Part shown: positions 27,385 to 36,196 of the stretch, piece by piece
Position numbering within the stretch: position 1 is the first letter of the stretch
Layout of the letters: each line of letters begins with the position of its first letter
Assembly: GCA_019745155.1 (NCBI GenBank)
Contig: JAIETM010000009.1
Location: forward strand, 56,191 to 120,190
From: Chitinophagaceae bacterium
GTDB lineage: Bacteria > Bacteroidota > Bacteroidia > Chitinophagales > Chitinophagaceae
Reading direction: 5' to 3'
Length of the DNA: 64,000 nt
Notes under the pieces: generated by a model
The model's database searches: none
What the model saw: only the letters and a program-made list of their open reading frames with translations
Told to the model about the DNA's origin: nothing
Program-made: the position numbers and the translations under genes

Positions 27385-28926
27385 TTATAGACCAGAAAAT
27401 GCACTTTCTTTCTTTAGCAATACGAAGTAACCATCACTATTCATATACCCTTCGCGAAAGATTTTTTTACCCTGATTATCACTTACATTCATTACAGCAT
27501 AAATTAATTTAGCGATAGGGTCTTTATATAGCGCTTGCACTTGTTTTTCGATATCTTGGAAGCTTCTGGATGAATAATTAAAATCTCCAATAAATGCTTT
27601 TTTCTCAACATAGTCATAAACACCCTCTAAGTCTGGATAGCCAGATTTAGAAAATGATAAGAATATTCTTAGCTGCTGGTCGCCAAAATCTTCATGACCA
27701 AGCTCTACTCTTTCGTAGTTACCAAGTTTAATAGGATTAATCCCGATAGACTTAAAAAAATCAGTAAACGAAATGGTTTGCAAAGATGTATTTAACAGAA
27801 AACTGTTATCTACTGTATAGTCAACTCCGTTTATTCTTTTTGTGCTTCGTTTTCTTTTATTAACACTCCAAGGGCCTATAAAAGGAGTAACCTTATTATT
27901 CCCTTTATATAAAATTTGACCAGCACTATCAATTATAGCGTTTATAAATTTATCCTCGCCCACGCTCCAGTCGAAAGTCCCCCCTGCAGGTTCTTCCCAT
28001 TCAGACCATGTATCAGTATTTGCGATTATTGTATATCCATACTTAAAAGGTTTAGGCTTGAACTGTAGCGTGGGTTCAATAATTATTTTTCCTTGCTTAT
28101 CTATTACCCCATATCGGGTGTTATTGTATGGATCAACTTTCGAAAAAACAGCCCTTCCGTTTGTGAAAGGGTCTATATTATAGAATCCTTCTGTCTTATT
28201 TACAGTTAGTGAGGTTAGATTAACTAGGTTACAAATATTCCTTTTATCAATTTCTTGCCAAAAAACAAACATACTATCACTAACAGATTCGTCTAAACTA
28301 TAACGAGCATTTTTAGGCAAAAGAATTTTTATTACGTTTCCTGCTTGATCTATAATGTCTACATCACTTGATAATCCCCTTGTATATATTGCAAAATCTG
28401 TAATAATAACATGCTTTCCATCAGCTGATATACTTTTTGTAAATTTCCCTGCAGGGTAATTTTGAGGATTAACAACGACCTTGCCAGAAGCATTTATTAT
28501 GTACTCTAATTCAGCTCCGTTTGGAGCTTTATTAATAGCTTTAAAGAAGCCACTCCCCAGATAATTATTCAATATAGATATGCCCATATACTGACCATAT
28601 GGAACTATAAAGTTTCCAGAAGAATCAATTAATGCAAACTGGAGTCCCTTTTTTATAATGGCTGCACCACCACTGAAAGGATATAACAAATCGCAATCAA
28701 TATATTTAGCATTAGGGTGAATGGCCCCAGCCATTCTTGTTGTAACAGAACCAATTGATGCTTCTTGCGTCTCTTTATTCTTTTTCTTTTTAAACAACCC
28801 TCCAATATTTCCAATAAGATTAGCAGCAGTTTCAATTTTATCTTGTGTTGTGCTTTTCTGCCCTTCACTAAATTGAGGTATTGTTAACAATAGAAACCAC
28901 ACGAATTTATAGATACCTTTTTGCAT
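27385..28926 (-). CDS. Secreted WG-repeat-like protein
   Basis: A 513-aa exported protein. The ATG at 28926 begins a signal peptide (MQKGIYKFVWFLLLTIPQFSEG); a TTG nine bases earlier is possible. The body has repeats like DSSGNFIVPYG and GVIDKQGKIIIEPTLQF, typical of WG repeats (KWGyIDktGkxVIxPqY), which form extracytoplasmic beta structures of unclear role. It sits 18 bases after the gene at 28944-29663 in a probable operon driven from the LytTR-type site at 29739. Confidence 0.7.
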   Translation of the reverse strand: MQKGIYKFVWFLLLTIPQFSEGQKSTTQDKIETAANLIGNIGGLFKKKKNKETQEASIGSVTTRMAGAIHPNAKYIDCDLLYPFSGGAAIIKKGLQFALIDSSGNFIVPYGQYMGISILNNYLGSGFFKAINKAPNGAELEYIINASGKVVVNPQNYPAGKFTKSISADGKHVIITDFAIYTRGLSSDVDIIDQAGNVIKILLPKNARYSLDESVSDSMFVFWQEIDKRNICNLVNLTSLTVNKTEGFYNIDPFTNGRAVFSKVDPYNNTRYGVIDKQGKIIIEPTLQFKPKPFKYGYTIIANTDTWSEWEEPAGGTFDWSVGEDKFINAIIDSAGQILYKGNNKVTPFIGPWSVNKRKRSTKRINGVDYTVDNSFLLNTSLQTISFTDFFKSIGINPIKLGNYERVELGHEDFGDQQLRIFLSFSKSGYPDLEGVYDYVEKKAFIGDFNYSSRSFQDIEKQVQALYKDPIAKLIYAVMNVSDNQGKKIFREGYMNSDGYFVLLKKESAFSGL

Positions 28927-28943
28927 AGTTTTCAACGATTTAA

Positions 28944-29663
28944 TTAGAAGGTTGCTTCATATTGTTTATGCGCAGCATCCACATTTACCCATTTTAAAAT
29001 AGTAGGATAAGGCTTCTTTGCATTTTCATATTGCGTTTTATTCCATACTGCTAAGCTCCCTGGAATTGGTGCTTTGCTATTTATCCACTTAAAATCATCA
29101 GCAAAACACAATTCAGGAAATTGACTTTTACTGTTTTGATTAATTCTTATTTCATATGCAGCTGTTTCGTAAACAAGTTTATATCTGCTGTTTATTTTAT
29201 CGAATACATAAACAATAGGAGGACTATTTTTCCCGGTTAGCATTTCGCAGATCAGCATTATATAGATTTCTTCTACTTTATCTTTATTAATATCAGTGAC
29301 AAATACTTTTAACTCGAAAGATGGACTGAAATCATCCTCTTGCACACTAACATTTCCAGCCTCTTTATGATTTTCCAGATTAATCACCAACTCTTCCTTT
29401 TTTGAATCATATTCAATAAGTGCGAGCTGATTAGCAATATCGTTTTTGTCTATTGCAGATAATTTTGTTTTAACATTTGCAAAAACTGCTTGTCCCTTTT
29501 TTGAAGGTGCATTCGTTTTTGCATCTGAAAACAATTTTGGATTGCCGTTTCTTAAATCCAATATGATTGTTGTATCATTTTTCCCTTTTGCACTAAAGGC
29601 CATCAATTTTGAGGAAACTAATAAGCCAACTAAAATCAGTATTACCCAAATATTTCTTTTCAT
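28944..29663 (-). CDS. Secreted protein of unknown function
   Basis: A 239-aa exported protein with signal peptide MKRNIWVILILVGLLVSSKLMA. No known domain is recognised. A central part (FELKVFVTDINKDKVEEIYI) has the look of an FG-GAP-like calcium-binding or VCBS strand-loop (DINKDKVEE). It is the first gene after the LytTR-type repeat pair at 29739-29770, so it is a candidate target of the island's regulators. Confidence 0.65.
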   Translation of the reverse strand: MKRNIWVILILVGLLVSSKLMAFSAKGKNDTTIILDLRNGNPKLFSDAKTNAPSKKGQAVFANVKTKLSAIDKNDIANQLALIEYDSKKEELVINLENHKEAGNVSVQEDDFSPSFELKVFVTDINKDKVEEIYIMLICEMLTGKNSPPIVYVFDKINSRYKLVYETAAYEIRINQNSKSQFPELCFADDFKWINSKAPIPGSLAVWNKTQYENAKKPYPTILKWVNVDAAHKQYEATF

Positions 29664-29738
29664 ACTTAATATGATTATAGGCTTGTTATCGATTGTATTA
29701 GCTAACTTATTTGAATTGATTTCCTATAAAAAGTTCAA

Positions 29739-29770
29739 TTTATTATTCGCCAGTGTTCATTTATTATTTG
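29739..29770. promoter_or_regulatory. Putative LytTR operator (two half-sites, 21-bp period)
   Basis: Two copies of TTTATTATT (at 29739 and 29760, followed by CG and TG) are spaced exactly 21 bases start to start. LytTR regulators classically bind two direct 9-bp repeats separated by 12 bases, which is the same period. It lies between the LytTR gene stop and the start of the gene at 29663, so it would act on that minus-strand unit. Confidence 0.6.
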
Positions 29771-29775
29771 TATGA

Positions 29776-30189
29776 TTATAAAAAGCTTTCCAACCGCGTA
29801 ATATGTTTAATAAAGGCCTCTCTCTTACGGCTGGCTACTTCCAGTTTAGTATCATCAACCATAATTACAGACCCGCCCTTGCCCTTTTTAAATAATTTGA
29901 GCCAAAGAATATTAATGAGGTATGATTGATGAATGCGGAAGAAAAGGGGGTGCTTGAGCTGTTTCTCAAAATCACCGAGAGTTTTAGAGATAACCAGCTT
30001 TTGTTTATCGAATAACCAAATATGGGTATAGTTAATAGCGCTGGAGCAGTAAATAATGTCGGCCGTATTTACCAAGCGTATTTCTTCAGCAGTTTGTATG
30101 GTAATCATTTGTTTAGATAACAACCTGCTTAATTGCGTAATTTGTAGCTGTTGGTATTGACTACTGATTAACTTATTGGTTTCCAGCAT
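29776..30189 (-). CDS. Stand-alone LytTR DNA-binding protein
   Basis: A 137-aa DNA-binding protein of the LytTR family without a receiver domain. The domain spans about residues 30-135 (EIRLVNTADIIYCSSAINYTHI, FFRIHQSYLINI, GGSVIMVDDTKLEVASRKRE). The same blocks occur in the response regulator at 32447-33199, for example the shared KGKGGSV. It is divergent from the kinase gene; both face the repeats at 30282. It may be an auto-regulator or act on the same sites without phosphorylation. Confidence 0.85.
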   Translation of the reverse strand: MLETNKLISSQYQQLQITQLSRLLSKQMITIQTAEEIRLVNTADIIYCSSAINYTHIWLFDKQKLVISKTLGDFEKQLKHPLFFRIHQSYLINILWLKLFKKGKGGSVIMVDDTKLEVASRKREAFIKHITRLESFL

Positions 30190-30281
30190 ATAAGCAGTGA
30201 TAAAATTTTCCTACTACACAGTAGGTTTTTTATTTATATCTAAGCTAACTTAGAGTAATCCCCCTAACACGAATAGTGCCG

Positions 30282-30334
30282 TTTATTATTTGGAATAACT
30301 GATTTATTATTTGGAATAACTGATTTATTATTTG
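30282..30334. promoter_or_regulatory. Putative LytTR operator (three half-sites, 21-bp period)
   Basis: TTTATTATTTG occurs at 30282, 30303 and 30324, exactly 21 bases apart, the first two with an identical spacer (GAATAACTGA). This fits LytTR direct-repeat sites. The region lies between the divergent LytTR gene and the kinase gene and could act on both. The third copy overlaps a possible -33 TTTG, with TAGCTTTA 17 bases further on. Confidence 0.65.
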
Positions 30335-30426
30335 ATACTTATTATACTGAGTAGCTTTAAATTCGGAAAATGCTTGGAATCTAATAAGTAGTATTTTTTG
30401 TTCATGTTTCTTAAACTACTTAAATC

Positions 30427-32445
30427 ATGATTAGAGGTGCTTTGTTTTTTGTTTTACTCTTTGCAAGTTTTTTGCTTACTGCACAAAATTTTGACTATAA
30501 AAAGCATCCGTTTTACAATATTTACGAGAACAAGTTGCTACCAGATTCTCAAAGAGTTATCGGAATTATAAATTTAGCTAGTCAACATAGAATGTTTTCA
30601 ATTATTGATACTCCAATCAAGCTCACCTATATAGGATTGGAAATGTCGGAAAAGATAGGTTATATAAGAGGTGTCGCTTCAGCATACCGCCAGCTAGGTA
30701 CAATGTATACAATCAAAGGTGATATGTTGAAAGCGCTTGAGACATCGCTTAAAGCTCTTAGCTATGTCGATCTCTTAAAAAAGAAGTATGCAGCAAACAG
30801 AATCCAAATCTTTTATGTAAGCTTACTAGGACAGCTTACCGGAGTTTATAATCGTCTTAATCTTCCGCTAAAAGCTGACTCTGTTGGTAAGCTTAGTATT
30901 AAGTTAGCTGACGAGTTGACTGATAAAGAAGTTCAGGCTGTATGTCATAATAATTATGGTTCATTTATTATGGACCATGCAATCGATTATCAGCGTGCTT
31001 TACATGAGTTTAAAATTGTGGCATCGATTCAATTAAATTTGGGATACACATCGTTAGCTGATATTGCACTTTATAACCAATCGGTACTTTACAATCGCTT
31101 AAATAAGTTCGACTCAGCTCTCCAAATACTAAGGAAGCTAGAAAAGAGTTCTTCATATAAAACAGATCAAACCCAGCGTTTGGAAGTGAACTCCAGTTTA
31201 GCAGATGTTTATTTTCACATGGAAGATTTTGATTCCGCTGAAAAAAAATATCTGGAATTAGCTAACGACGCAAGTAAAAGTGGAATTCTTATACGCCAGA
31301 AAGAGGCTTTTGAGAAATTATATATGATATATGAAAGGAAAAATGATTTTCCAACGGCGTATGATTATTATAAGCGATTCATAAAGATTCGTGACAGTAT
31401 TGATAATCTCGACAAACGAGTCGAAGTTACAAGGGCTGAACTCAAGTTCGAATCTGAGAAAAAAGCTGCAGTGGATAAGGAAATAATTAATAGGCTTAAA
31501 CTTGCTGCATTACTTAAAGAGCAAAAAACGAAAATTGCTTTAAATAAAGAGAAGATAAAGTACATATCGCTTGAATTGTACAGTGCAAGAAAAAGTTTTG
31601 AGAGCCAAAAATTAGTTTTACAGGAAAGGCAAAAAAAGGAGCAAATTATTCAAGCATCAGAAAAAAATAAGATGTTGCTACAGCAAGAGATTACAAATAC
31701 TGAGCTAAAGAGAAAGTACACAATAATTTTTTCAGCATTACTTTTATTATTGTTGCTTGTAATTTTTTATTTTCTTAGAAAAAAACAGTCATTAGAAAGT
31801 ACAACTAAAGAGCAGGTATTAAAATCTGCAGTGATTGAGAATCAGATGAAAACACTGAAGTTGCAACTTAACCCGCACTTTTTATTTAATTCACTTAATT
31901 CTATTTCAGATTACATTCAGAAGAACAATATTCAAGGTGCAGACGAATACCTTACAAAGTTTGCAAAATTAATGAGATCTACTCTCGAGAGCTCTGAGGA
32001 AAAAGAAATCCTATTGAGCGAAGAATTAGCTATGATTGAACTATATATTCAGCTTGAAGCAAAGAGATTAGGTAATAAAGTAACTTACCATTTGTCTGTT
32101 CAAGATAGCATTGATGTATCAGGATTATTAGTTTCACCTTTGATATTACAGCCATTGGTGGAAAATAGTATCTGGCATGGGCTAGCTAAGAAAGAAGGTG
32201 AAGGGTTAATTTCTATACATGTAAAGAAAGAGGATAACATGCTGATTATTTTTGTTGATGATAATGGTGTTGGCAGAAAAGCCGCCGTAAATAACCCTAC
32301 TAATCATAAATCATTTGGGTTAGGACTCACGAGAGAGCGAATTGAATTATTAAATAAAGTAAATAATACCAACGCTCGTTTAGAAATCATTGATATGACG
32401 GAAGGAACTAGAGTTGCTTTGTATTTACCATTATTAAGGGCCTAA
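30427..32445 (+). CDS. LytS-like sensor histidine kinase with TPR region
   Basis: A 672-aa kinase. A signal sequence (MIRGALFFVLLFASFLLTAQ) is followed by a helical tetratricopeptide-like region over about residues 70-330, a coiled coil, one membrane helix near 432-452, and a LytS-type kinase core. The likely phospho-accepting histidine is H484 (LNPHFLFNSLNSI). The ATPase part has a DDNGVG box and FGLGLTRERIELL. It forms an operon with the regulator starting two bases after its stop. The signal is unknown. Confidence 0.9.
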   Translation: MIRGALFFVLLFASFLLTAQNFDYKKHPFYNIYENKLLPDSQRVIGIINLASQHRMFSIIDTPIKLTYIGLEMSEKIGYIRGVASAYRQLGTMYTIKGDMLKALETSLKALSYVDLLKKKYAANRIQIFYVSLLGQLTGVYNRLNLPLKADSVGKLSIKLADELTDKEVQAVCHNNYGSFIMDHAIDYQRALHEFKIVASIQLNLGYTSLADIALYNQSVLYNRLNKFDSALQILRKLEKSSSYKTDQTQRLEVNSSLADVYFHMEDFDSAEKKYLELANDASKSGILIRQKEAFEKLYMIYERKNDFPTAYDYYKRFIKIRDSIDNLDKRVEVTRAELKFESEKKAAVDKEIINRLKLAALLKEQKTKIALNKEKIKYISLELYSARKSFESQKLVLQERQKKEQIIQASEKNKMLLQQEITNTELKRKYTIIFSALLLLLLLVIFYFLRKKQSLESTTKEQVLKSAVIENQMKTLKLQLNPHFLFNSLNSISDYIQKNNIQGADEYLTKFAKLMRSTLESSEEKEILLSEELAMIELYIQLEAKRLGNKVTYHLSVQDSIDVSGLLVSPLILQPLVENSIWHGLAKKEGEGLISIHVKKEDNMLIIFVDDNGVGRKAAVNNPTNHKSFGLGLTRERIELLNKVNNTNARLEIIDMTEGTRVALYLPLLRA

Positions 32446-32446
32446 T

Positions 32447-33199
32447 ATGATTAAAGCTATCATAGTTGACGATGAGCAACACTGTACTGATCGTTTAAAG
32501 ATTTTATTAGAAAAACATTATAATACATCCATTCAACTAATTGGAGAGGCTAGTTCTGTCGAAACAGCTAAAACACTTATTAATAATAACCCCCCTGATT
32601 TAATTTTCCTGGATATCCAAATACATGATCAAACCGGATTTGATTTACTTAATAATTACTCATCAATTCCTTTCTATGTAATCTTTACAACCGCTTATGA
32701 ACAATATGCAATCAAGGCATTTAAGTTCAGTGCCATTGATTATTTGCTGAAACCTATAGATATTGATGATTTAAATGCCGCTATAAACAAAGTTGCTACT
32801 AACATTCAGCAAAATGATTATAAATTAAAATTTGATCTGCTATACGCCAATTTTCATCAATTAGGCTTACAGGAAAAAAAGATTGCAGTACCAACAATTT
32901 CAGGAATAGAATTTATTCTCATTTCTTCAATAATCAGGTGCGAAAGTAATATAAATTATACCACCTTGCATTTAACCGGAAAAGCAAAATTGGTAGTAGC
33001 TAAAACTTTAAAAGAGTTCGAAGAACTGCTGACAGAATATAATTTTTATAGAGTGCATAACTCCCATCTAATTAATCTTTCGTTTGTTAAAGCATATAAT
33101 AAAGGAAAAGGCGGTTCAGTTCTATTAACAGACGGCACAGAGATAGAAGTATCTTTCAGAAGAAAGGATGGTTTTTTGAATATTATAAAGCATCTCTGA
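32447..33199 (+). CDS. LytR/AlgR-family response regulator
   Basis: A 250-aa regulator. The receiver has phospho-site D56 (LIFLDIQIHDQTG) and the usual TAYEQYAIKAF and DYLLKPI blocks. A C-terminal LytTR domain spans about 145-250 and is homologous to the stand-alone LytTR protein. It follows the kinase gene by one base, so the pair is co-transcribed. The 21-bp-period repeats in the island are its likely sites. Confidence 0.92.
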   Translation: MIKAIIVDDEQHCTDRLKILLEKHYNTSIQLIGEASSVETAKTLINNNPPDLIFLDIQIHDQTGFDLLNNYSSIPFYVIFTTAYEQYAIKAFKFSAIDYLLKPIDIDDLNAAINKVATNIQQNDYKLKFDLLYANFHQLGLQEKKIAVPTISGIEFILISSIIRCESNINYTTLHLTGKAKLVVAKTLKEFEELLTEYNFYRVHNSHLINLSFVKAYNKGKGGSVLLTDGTEIEVSFRRKDGFLNIIKHL

Positions 33200-33208
33200 T
33201 AAATTATC

Positions 33209-33334
33209 TTAAGAAAGTGCTAGATTCTTTGTATCCCAAAGGAGATACAGCACTTCCACACCTTTAGGCAAACGCTCCGGTACCCGAAGATTCATGTAGA
33301 ATGCAAGTATTTGTTCGGATAGATATTCACTCAT
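33209..33334 (-). pseudogene. N-terminal remnant of a DUF4918/SMUG2-type uracil-DNA glycosylase
   Basis: A 41-codon minus-strand frame begins MSEYLSEQILAFYMNLRVPE and continues RLPKGVEVLY, matching the N-terminus of the SMUG2-like glycosylases (LPKGVEVLNP). After the tyrosine at about codon 30 the family resemblance ends and the frame soon stops. Its ATG overlaps the stop of the TPR gene (ATGA), so it was once translated with it. The C-terminal remnant is at 26379-26540. Confidence 0.65.
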
Positions 33335-34233
33335 CGCATCAACGCTACAGTTGCTGCCAGATAACCAAATGCACTCCACTGACTGCTTTGCAGTACAGTT
33401 TGCCAAACCGCTTTGGCAAAATCTGTTTGTCCGCTTAGCCAGCAGTACTCACCCAAACCATAGCCATAAGAAACCAGGCTCAGTTCCTTTTTTTGTTCCA
33501 GCATATCGGCAGGATCTTTGATCAAAGGCTTTTGCTGAAAGAGTTGCAGCAGTGCATAGTAATCCTCATTCTCTATGAGGGGCATATTGGGTTTGATGGT
33601 ATTGAGCAGTTTGGCTGCTGCTTTGTCTTTCTGCTGATGTCGCAATGTGAGGTATTGCCAATAAGCAGTAGCCACATACATATCCGGATTCTTAGACAGT
33701 TTTAAACTTTGCTGATACGCTTTCTCTGCAGCCGCATAATTTTTTTGCAGGTAATGCGCTAATCCCAAATGATAATAAATATTGGTTTGTAAAGTGCTAG
33801 TAGGAATATTCTGTGCGTTGGGCAAGCCATCCGGCTCAACTTCATCGGGTTTACCCTTGACTAGTTTAGCAGCAGCTTCAAAATCCACAATAGCTTTATC
33901 TATGCAACGCAGGCTGAGGTAGCGATGACCGCGATGTCGCAACATGCGCGCATCTTTAGGAAAGCGTTCAATCCCTTTGGTAAAAACAGCAATCGCTTCC
34001 TGGTAGCGACCAACATAAGCCAGTCTTCTGCCTAACCAAATCAGCTTATCTGCATTGGTGCTGTCTTGCAGGTACTGTTTGCGCGCTGTATCTAATTTAG
34101 CCAGCAGGGTTTTATTATTCGACCGAAGCGATGCAGGCGCATCATTTGCGCAAGTGAGTTGCGCTTGTACAAAACAACTACTCACAATAAGCAGTAAAAC
34201 AAAACTGATTTTAATAAACATGGGCTTGTGCAT
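33331..34233 (-). CDS. Secreted TPR-repeat protein
   Basis: A 300-aa protein with a signal peptide (MFIKISFVLLLIVSSCFVQAQ, possibly starting at M5, base 34221). At least three tetratricopeptide-like helices pairs follow (RRLAYVGRYQEAIAVFTKGI, RGHRYLSLRCIDKAIVDFEA, GLAHYLQKNYAAAEKAYQQS). It probably mediates protein contacts in the periplasm. It sits directly before the remains of the glycosylase gene, whose start overlaps its stop. Confidence 0.85.
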   Translation of the reverse strand: MHKPMFIKISFVLLLIVSSCFVQAQLTCANDAPASLRSNNKTLLAKLDTARKQYLQDSTNADKLIWLGRRLAYVGRYQEAIAVFTKGIERFPKDARMLRHRGHRYLSLRCIDKAIVDFEAAAKLVKGKPDEVEPDGLPNAQNIPTSTLQTNIYYHLGLAHYLQKNYAAAEKAYQQSLKLSKNPDMYVATAYWQYLTLRHQQKDKAAAKLLNTIKPNMPLIENEDYYALLQLFQQKPLIKDPADMLEQKKELSLVSYGYGLGEYCWLSGQTDFAKAVWQTVLQSSQWSAFGYLAATVALMR

Positions 34234-34283
34234 GAGACAACAATAATTGCCTCATCAAATTACACAATTATCCCAAGTGCCAC

Positions 34284-34394
34284 TTAACCCTGTCTAGCAA
34301 AATAGTGCTTGTTGACAGTTGGACAACTCAGTCGGCTGGATGTACAAGAAGCAAATAACAATGCAACCAATACAACAAATACTAACTTTTTCAT
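34284..34394 (-). CDS. Micro-lipoprotein, copy A (36 aa)
   Basis: A 36-aa lipoprotein. The start MKKLVFVVLVALLFASC leads to a lipobox (FASC) at C17, so the mature part would be only 20 residues, ending SCPTVNKHYFARQG. A paralogue differing at 5 of 36 residues lies at 38723-38833, and the upstream DNA of the two also matches. Conservation of the protein with a separate copy supports it being real despite its size. The function is unknown. Confidence 0.7.
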   Translation of the reverse strand: MKKLVFVVLVALLFASCTSSRLSCPTVNKHYFARQG

Positions 34395-34732
34395 GCTTGT
34401 GGTTTTTGATGGTATTGAACAATCAAATTTCCCGCTTCTATCAAGGGTTTATTGTGGTTGATTGCCCAATTGCTTGTAGTAAGATTACTGCATGCAAAAA
34501 AGCAATTTCTCCGCAGTGCGAATTCATACAAAAGGTTGATTTTCTGATTGTTGTGCATGAAAAAAGGGGCTTTGCGCCCCTGTGTCAAAAGTCCATCCTG
34601 TGAAAACATATTGTGTGCACATCAATTATTTGTGCCTTACTGCTGCATACAAAGTAATACACCTAGATACAAGAAGTCCTCATACAAAAGGATGATTTTG
34701 CATGAGGACCCAGTAATCCTTATTATTCAAGC
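34395..34732. other. Intergenic region with conserved upstream segment of the micro-lipoprotein
   Basis: About 340 bases with no gene. The stretch next to copy A (34395-34500) shares blocks with the equivalent region of copy B, including TTTTTGATG and a GCTTGTAGTA/GATTACTGCA block. A minus-strand hairpin terminator lies within it. Confidence 0.5.
34556..34583 (-). terminator. Terminator-like hairpin downstream of the metallophosphatase gene
   Basis: On the minus strand a GGGGC/GCCCC stem with 5-base loop is followed by TTTTTT. It lies about 150 bases after the gene at 34733-36196. Confidence 0.6.
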
Positions 34733-36196
34733 TCAGCTGATCTGTATTGTTTCTGTATACACTTGACCAAATCGATCGGTTGCTTTTACAATAATCTGTT
34801 TGGCATCAGCCGAAGGCTTGGCAAAGAACAAATGATCTGTCAACATCGGCTCAACAAACTTATGCTTCACCGGAAGTTCCGGCCCTGCATACAATTCAAT
34901 TGCCCAAGGATCTTTTGCTGCACGTTGTTGCATCGGCCCCTTGGCCACACCATCTTCCCACCACTCTACTTTCCATGCTTTATCCCAGTTCCATACATTG
35001 GCAACAATCTCTTCAGGCGCTTCTTTTAAACGTCCCTTTGCATACACACGCAATTGATGGTCTTTTGATTTACCAGTTGGTTTATAGTACCAGGTAATAT
35101 TGCTACCATTTACTTCATACACACCATAGCCCATGGGTGTTCCATCGCCACAAATAGGACCCGTCCACCAAGCACCACAGACCGTTCCATGATTGTGCTC
35201 CATCATATTGGCCTCTTCCCAGGTTTCATTGAAATGCGTGTGGCCCGACATGATATGCACTTTATACTTTGCCAATAAATTGTACAACTGCTTTCTGTTG
35301 GTAACCACAGCACCCATATCTTCTTCGCGCTTTGCTCTTTTGGCTGCGCCGGTATTGGTGGGAATATGCAAGCTCAGCACCACCGTAGTTCCCGGCTTCA
35401 CTTGCTGCAGATCCTGCTCCAGCCAGCGCAATTGTTGTTCTGTGATATAACCGATGTATTTCTTCGCATTACCAACAAAGAACACATCATCCAGCACCAC
35501 ATAATGTATTTGCCCACGATTGAAGGAATAATACGTTGGACCAAATTCTTGCTTAAAGGTTTTAGCAGAAGTATCATCCGTGCGGGTATCGGTATCCATA
35601 TCATGGTTACCAATCACATTAAAGAATGTAACTCCTGTTGCTGCAATCGCTTCTTTATAGTCTTTGAAATATTCAAACTTATCCCAAACCAGATCACCAC
35701 ATCCAATACCATGAAACAAACTACCTGCAGGATAACCCGCCACCAGATTCTTGAGATCAGGCGCGGTGGTGGCTTTCAGCTGATCACAATCTGATTGCGA
35801 AATCATCTGTGTATCTGCCCAAACCACAAAATGATGTTTGGTATCATCCACTGCTAATTTTTCCAAAGCAAAATCTGCAGTTGTGATGCCCTCACTCAAA
35901 GCCCGGTAAAATAGTGCAACCAGATTTTGTTGTGGAAAATGATAACCTGCAGGCGTGCTGATATACACAAACTCCGCCTGTTGATGCGCTTCCAGCGCGT
36001 ATCGCCCACGTGCATCTGTTACTACAACAGTGAACCCGTCTGTAACTGCTACACCAGCAATGCCTTTGCCATTCTCGTGTACGCGTCCGCTGATTTTTCT
36101 TTGACTACTCGCTGTAATCTGTGCCTGGCCAAGCGCGGGCACACCAAATAAAAATGCACTAAGGCTGAAGTTCTTTAGAAAAACTCTTCTTTTCAT
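34733..36196 (-). CDS. Calcineurin-like phosphoesterase with N- and C-terminal extra domains
   Basis: A 487-aa exported phosphatase. The start carries a twin-Arg-like signal (MKRRVFLKNFSLSAFLFGV). About residues 35-115 form an N-terminal beta domain (KISGRVHENGKGIAGVAV), followed by the metallophosphoesterase core with WADTQM, GDLVWD near 170, GNHDMD near 195 and SGHTHFNETW near 318, and a C-terminal domain of the kind found in this family. The motifs give a two-metal active site, here with a possible W-A-D first motif. Substrate unknown. It stands alone, upstream of copy A of the micro-lipoprotein. Confidence 0.85.
   Translation of the reverse strand: MKRRVFLKNFSLSAFLFGVPALGQAQITASSQRKISGRVHENGKGIAGVAVTDGFTVVVTDARGRYALEAHQQAEFVYISTPAGYHFPQQNLVALFYRALSEGITTADFALEKLAVDDTKHHFVVWADTQMISQSDCDQLKATTAPDLKNLVAGYPAGSLFHGIGCGDLVWDKFEYFKDYKEAIAATGVTFFNVIGNHDMDTDTRTDDTSAKTFKQEFGPTYYSFNRGQIHYVVLDDVFFVGNAKKYIGYITEQQLRWLEQDLQQVKPGTTVVLSLHIPTNTGAAKRAKREEDMGAVVTNRKQLYNLLAKYKVHIMSGHTHFNETWEEANMMEHNHGTVCGAWWTGPICGDGTPMGYGVYEVNGSNITWYYKPTGKSKDHQLRVYAKGRLKEAPEEIVANVWNWDKAWKVEWWEDGVAKGPMQQRAAKDPWAIELYAGPELPVKHKFVEPMLTDHLFFAKPSADAKQIIVKATDRFGQVYTETIQIS

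Larger units (their letters stand above)
26541..33244. other. AT-rich genomic island interrupting a uracil-DNA glycosylase gene
   Basis: About 6.7 kb, visibly richer in A and T than both flanks, lies between the two ends of a split glycosylase gene. It carries seven genes: a membrane protein, two secreted or lipoproteins, a WG-repeat protein, a LytTR protein, and a LytS/LytR-like pair. There is no integrase, transposase or obvious flanking direct repeat. About 145 codons of the middle of the glycosylase seem to be lost, so this looks like a replacement rather than a clean insertion. Confidence 0.6.

Noticed and set aside
33209..33406. Independent 65-aa gene
   Set aside because: Its first 24 codons overlap the TPR gene out of frame, and the rest matches the start of a glycosylase.
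34391..34609. 72-aa minus-strand frame
   Set aside because: It covers a terminator hairpin and the conserved non-coding leader of the micro-lipoprotein.
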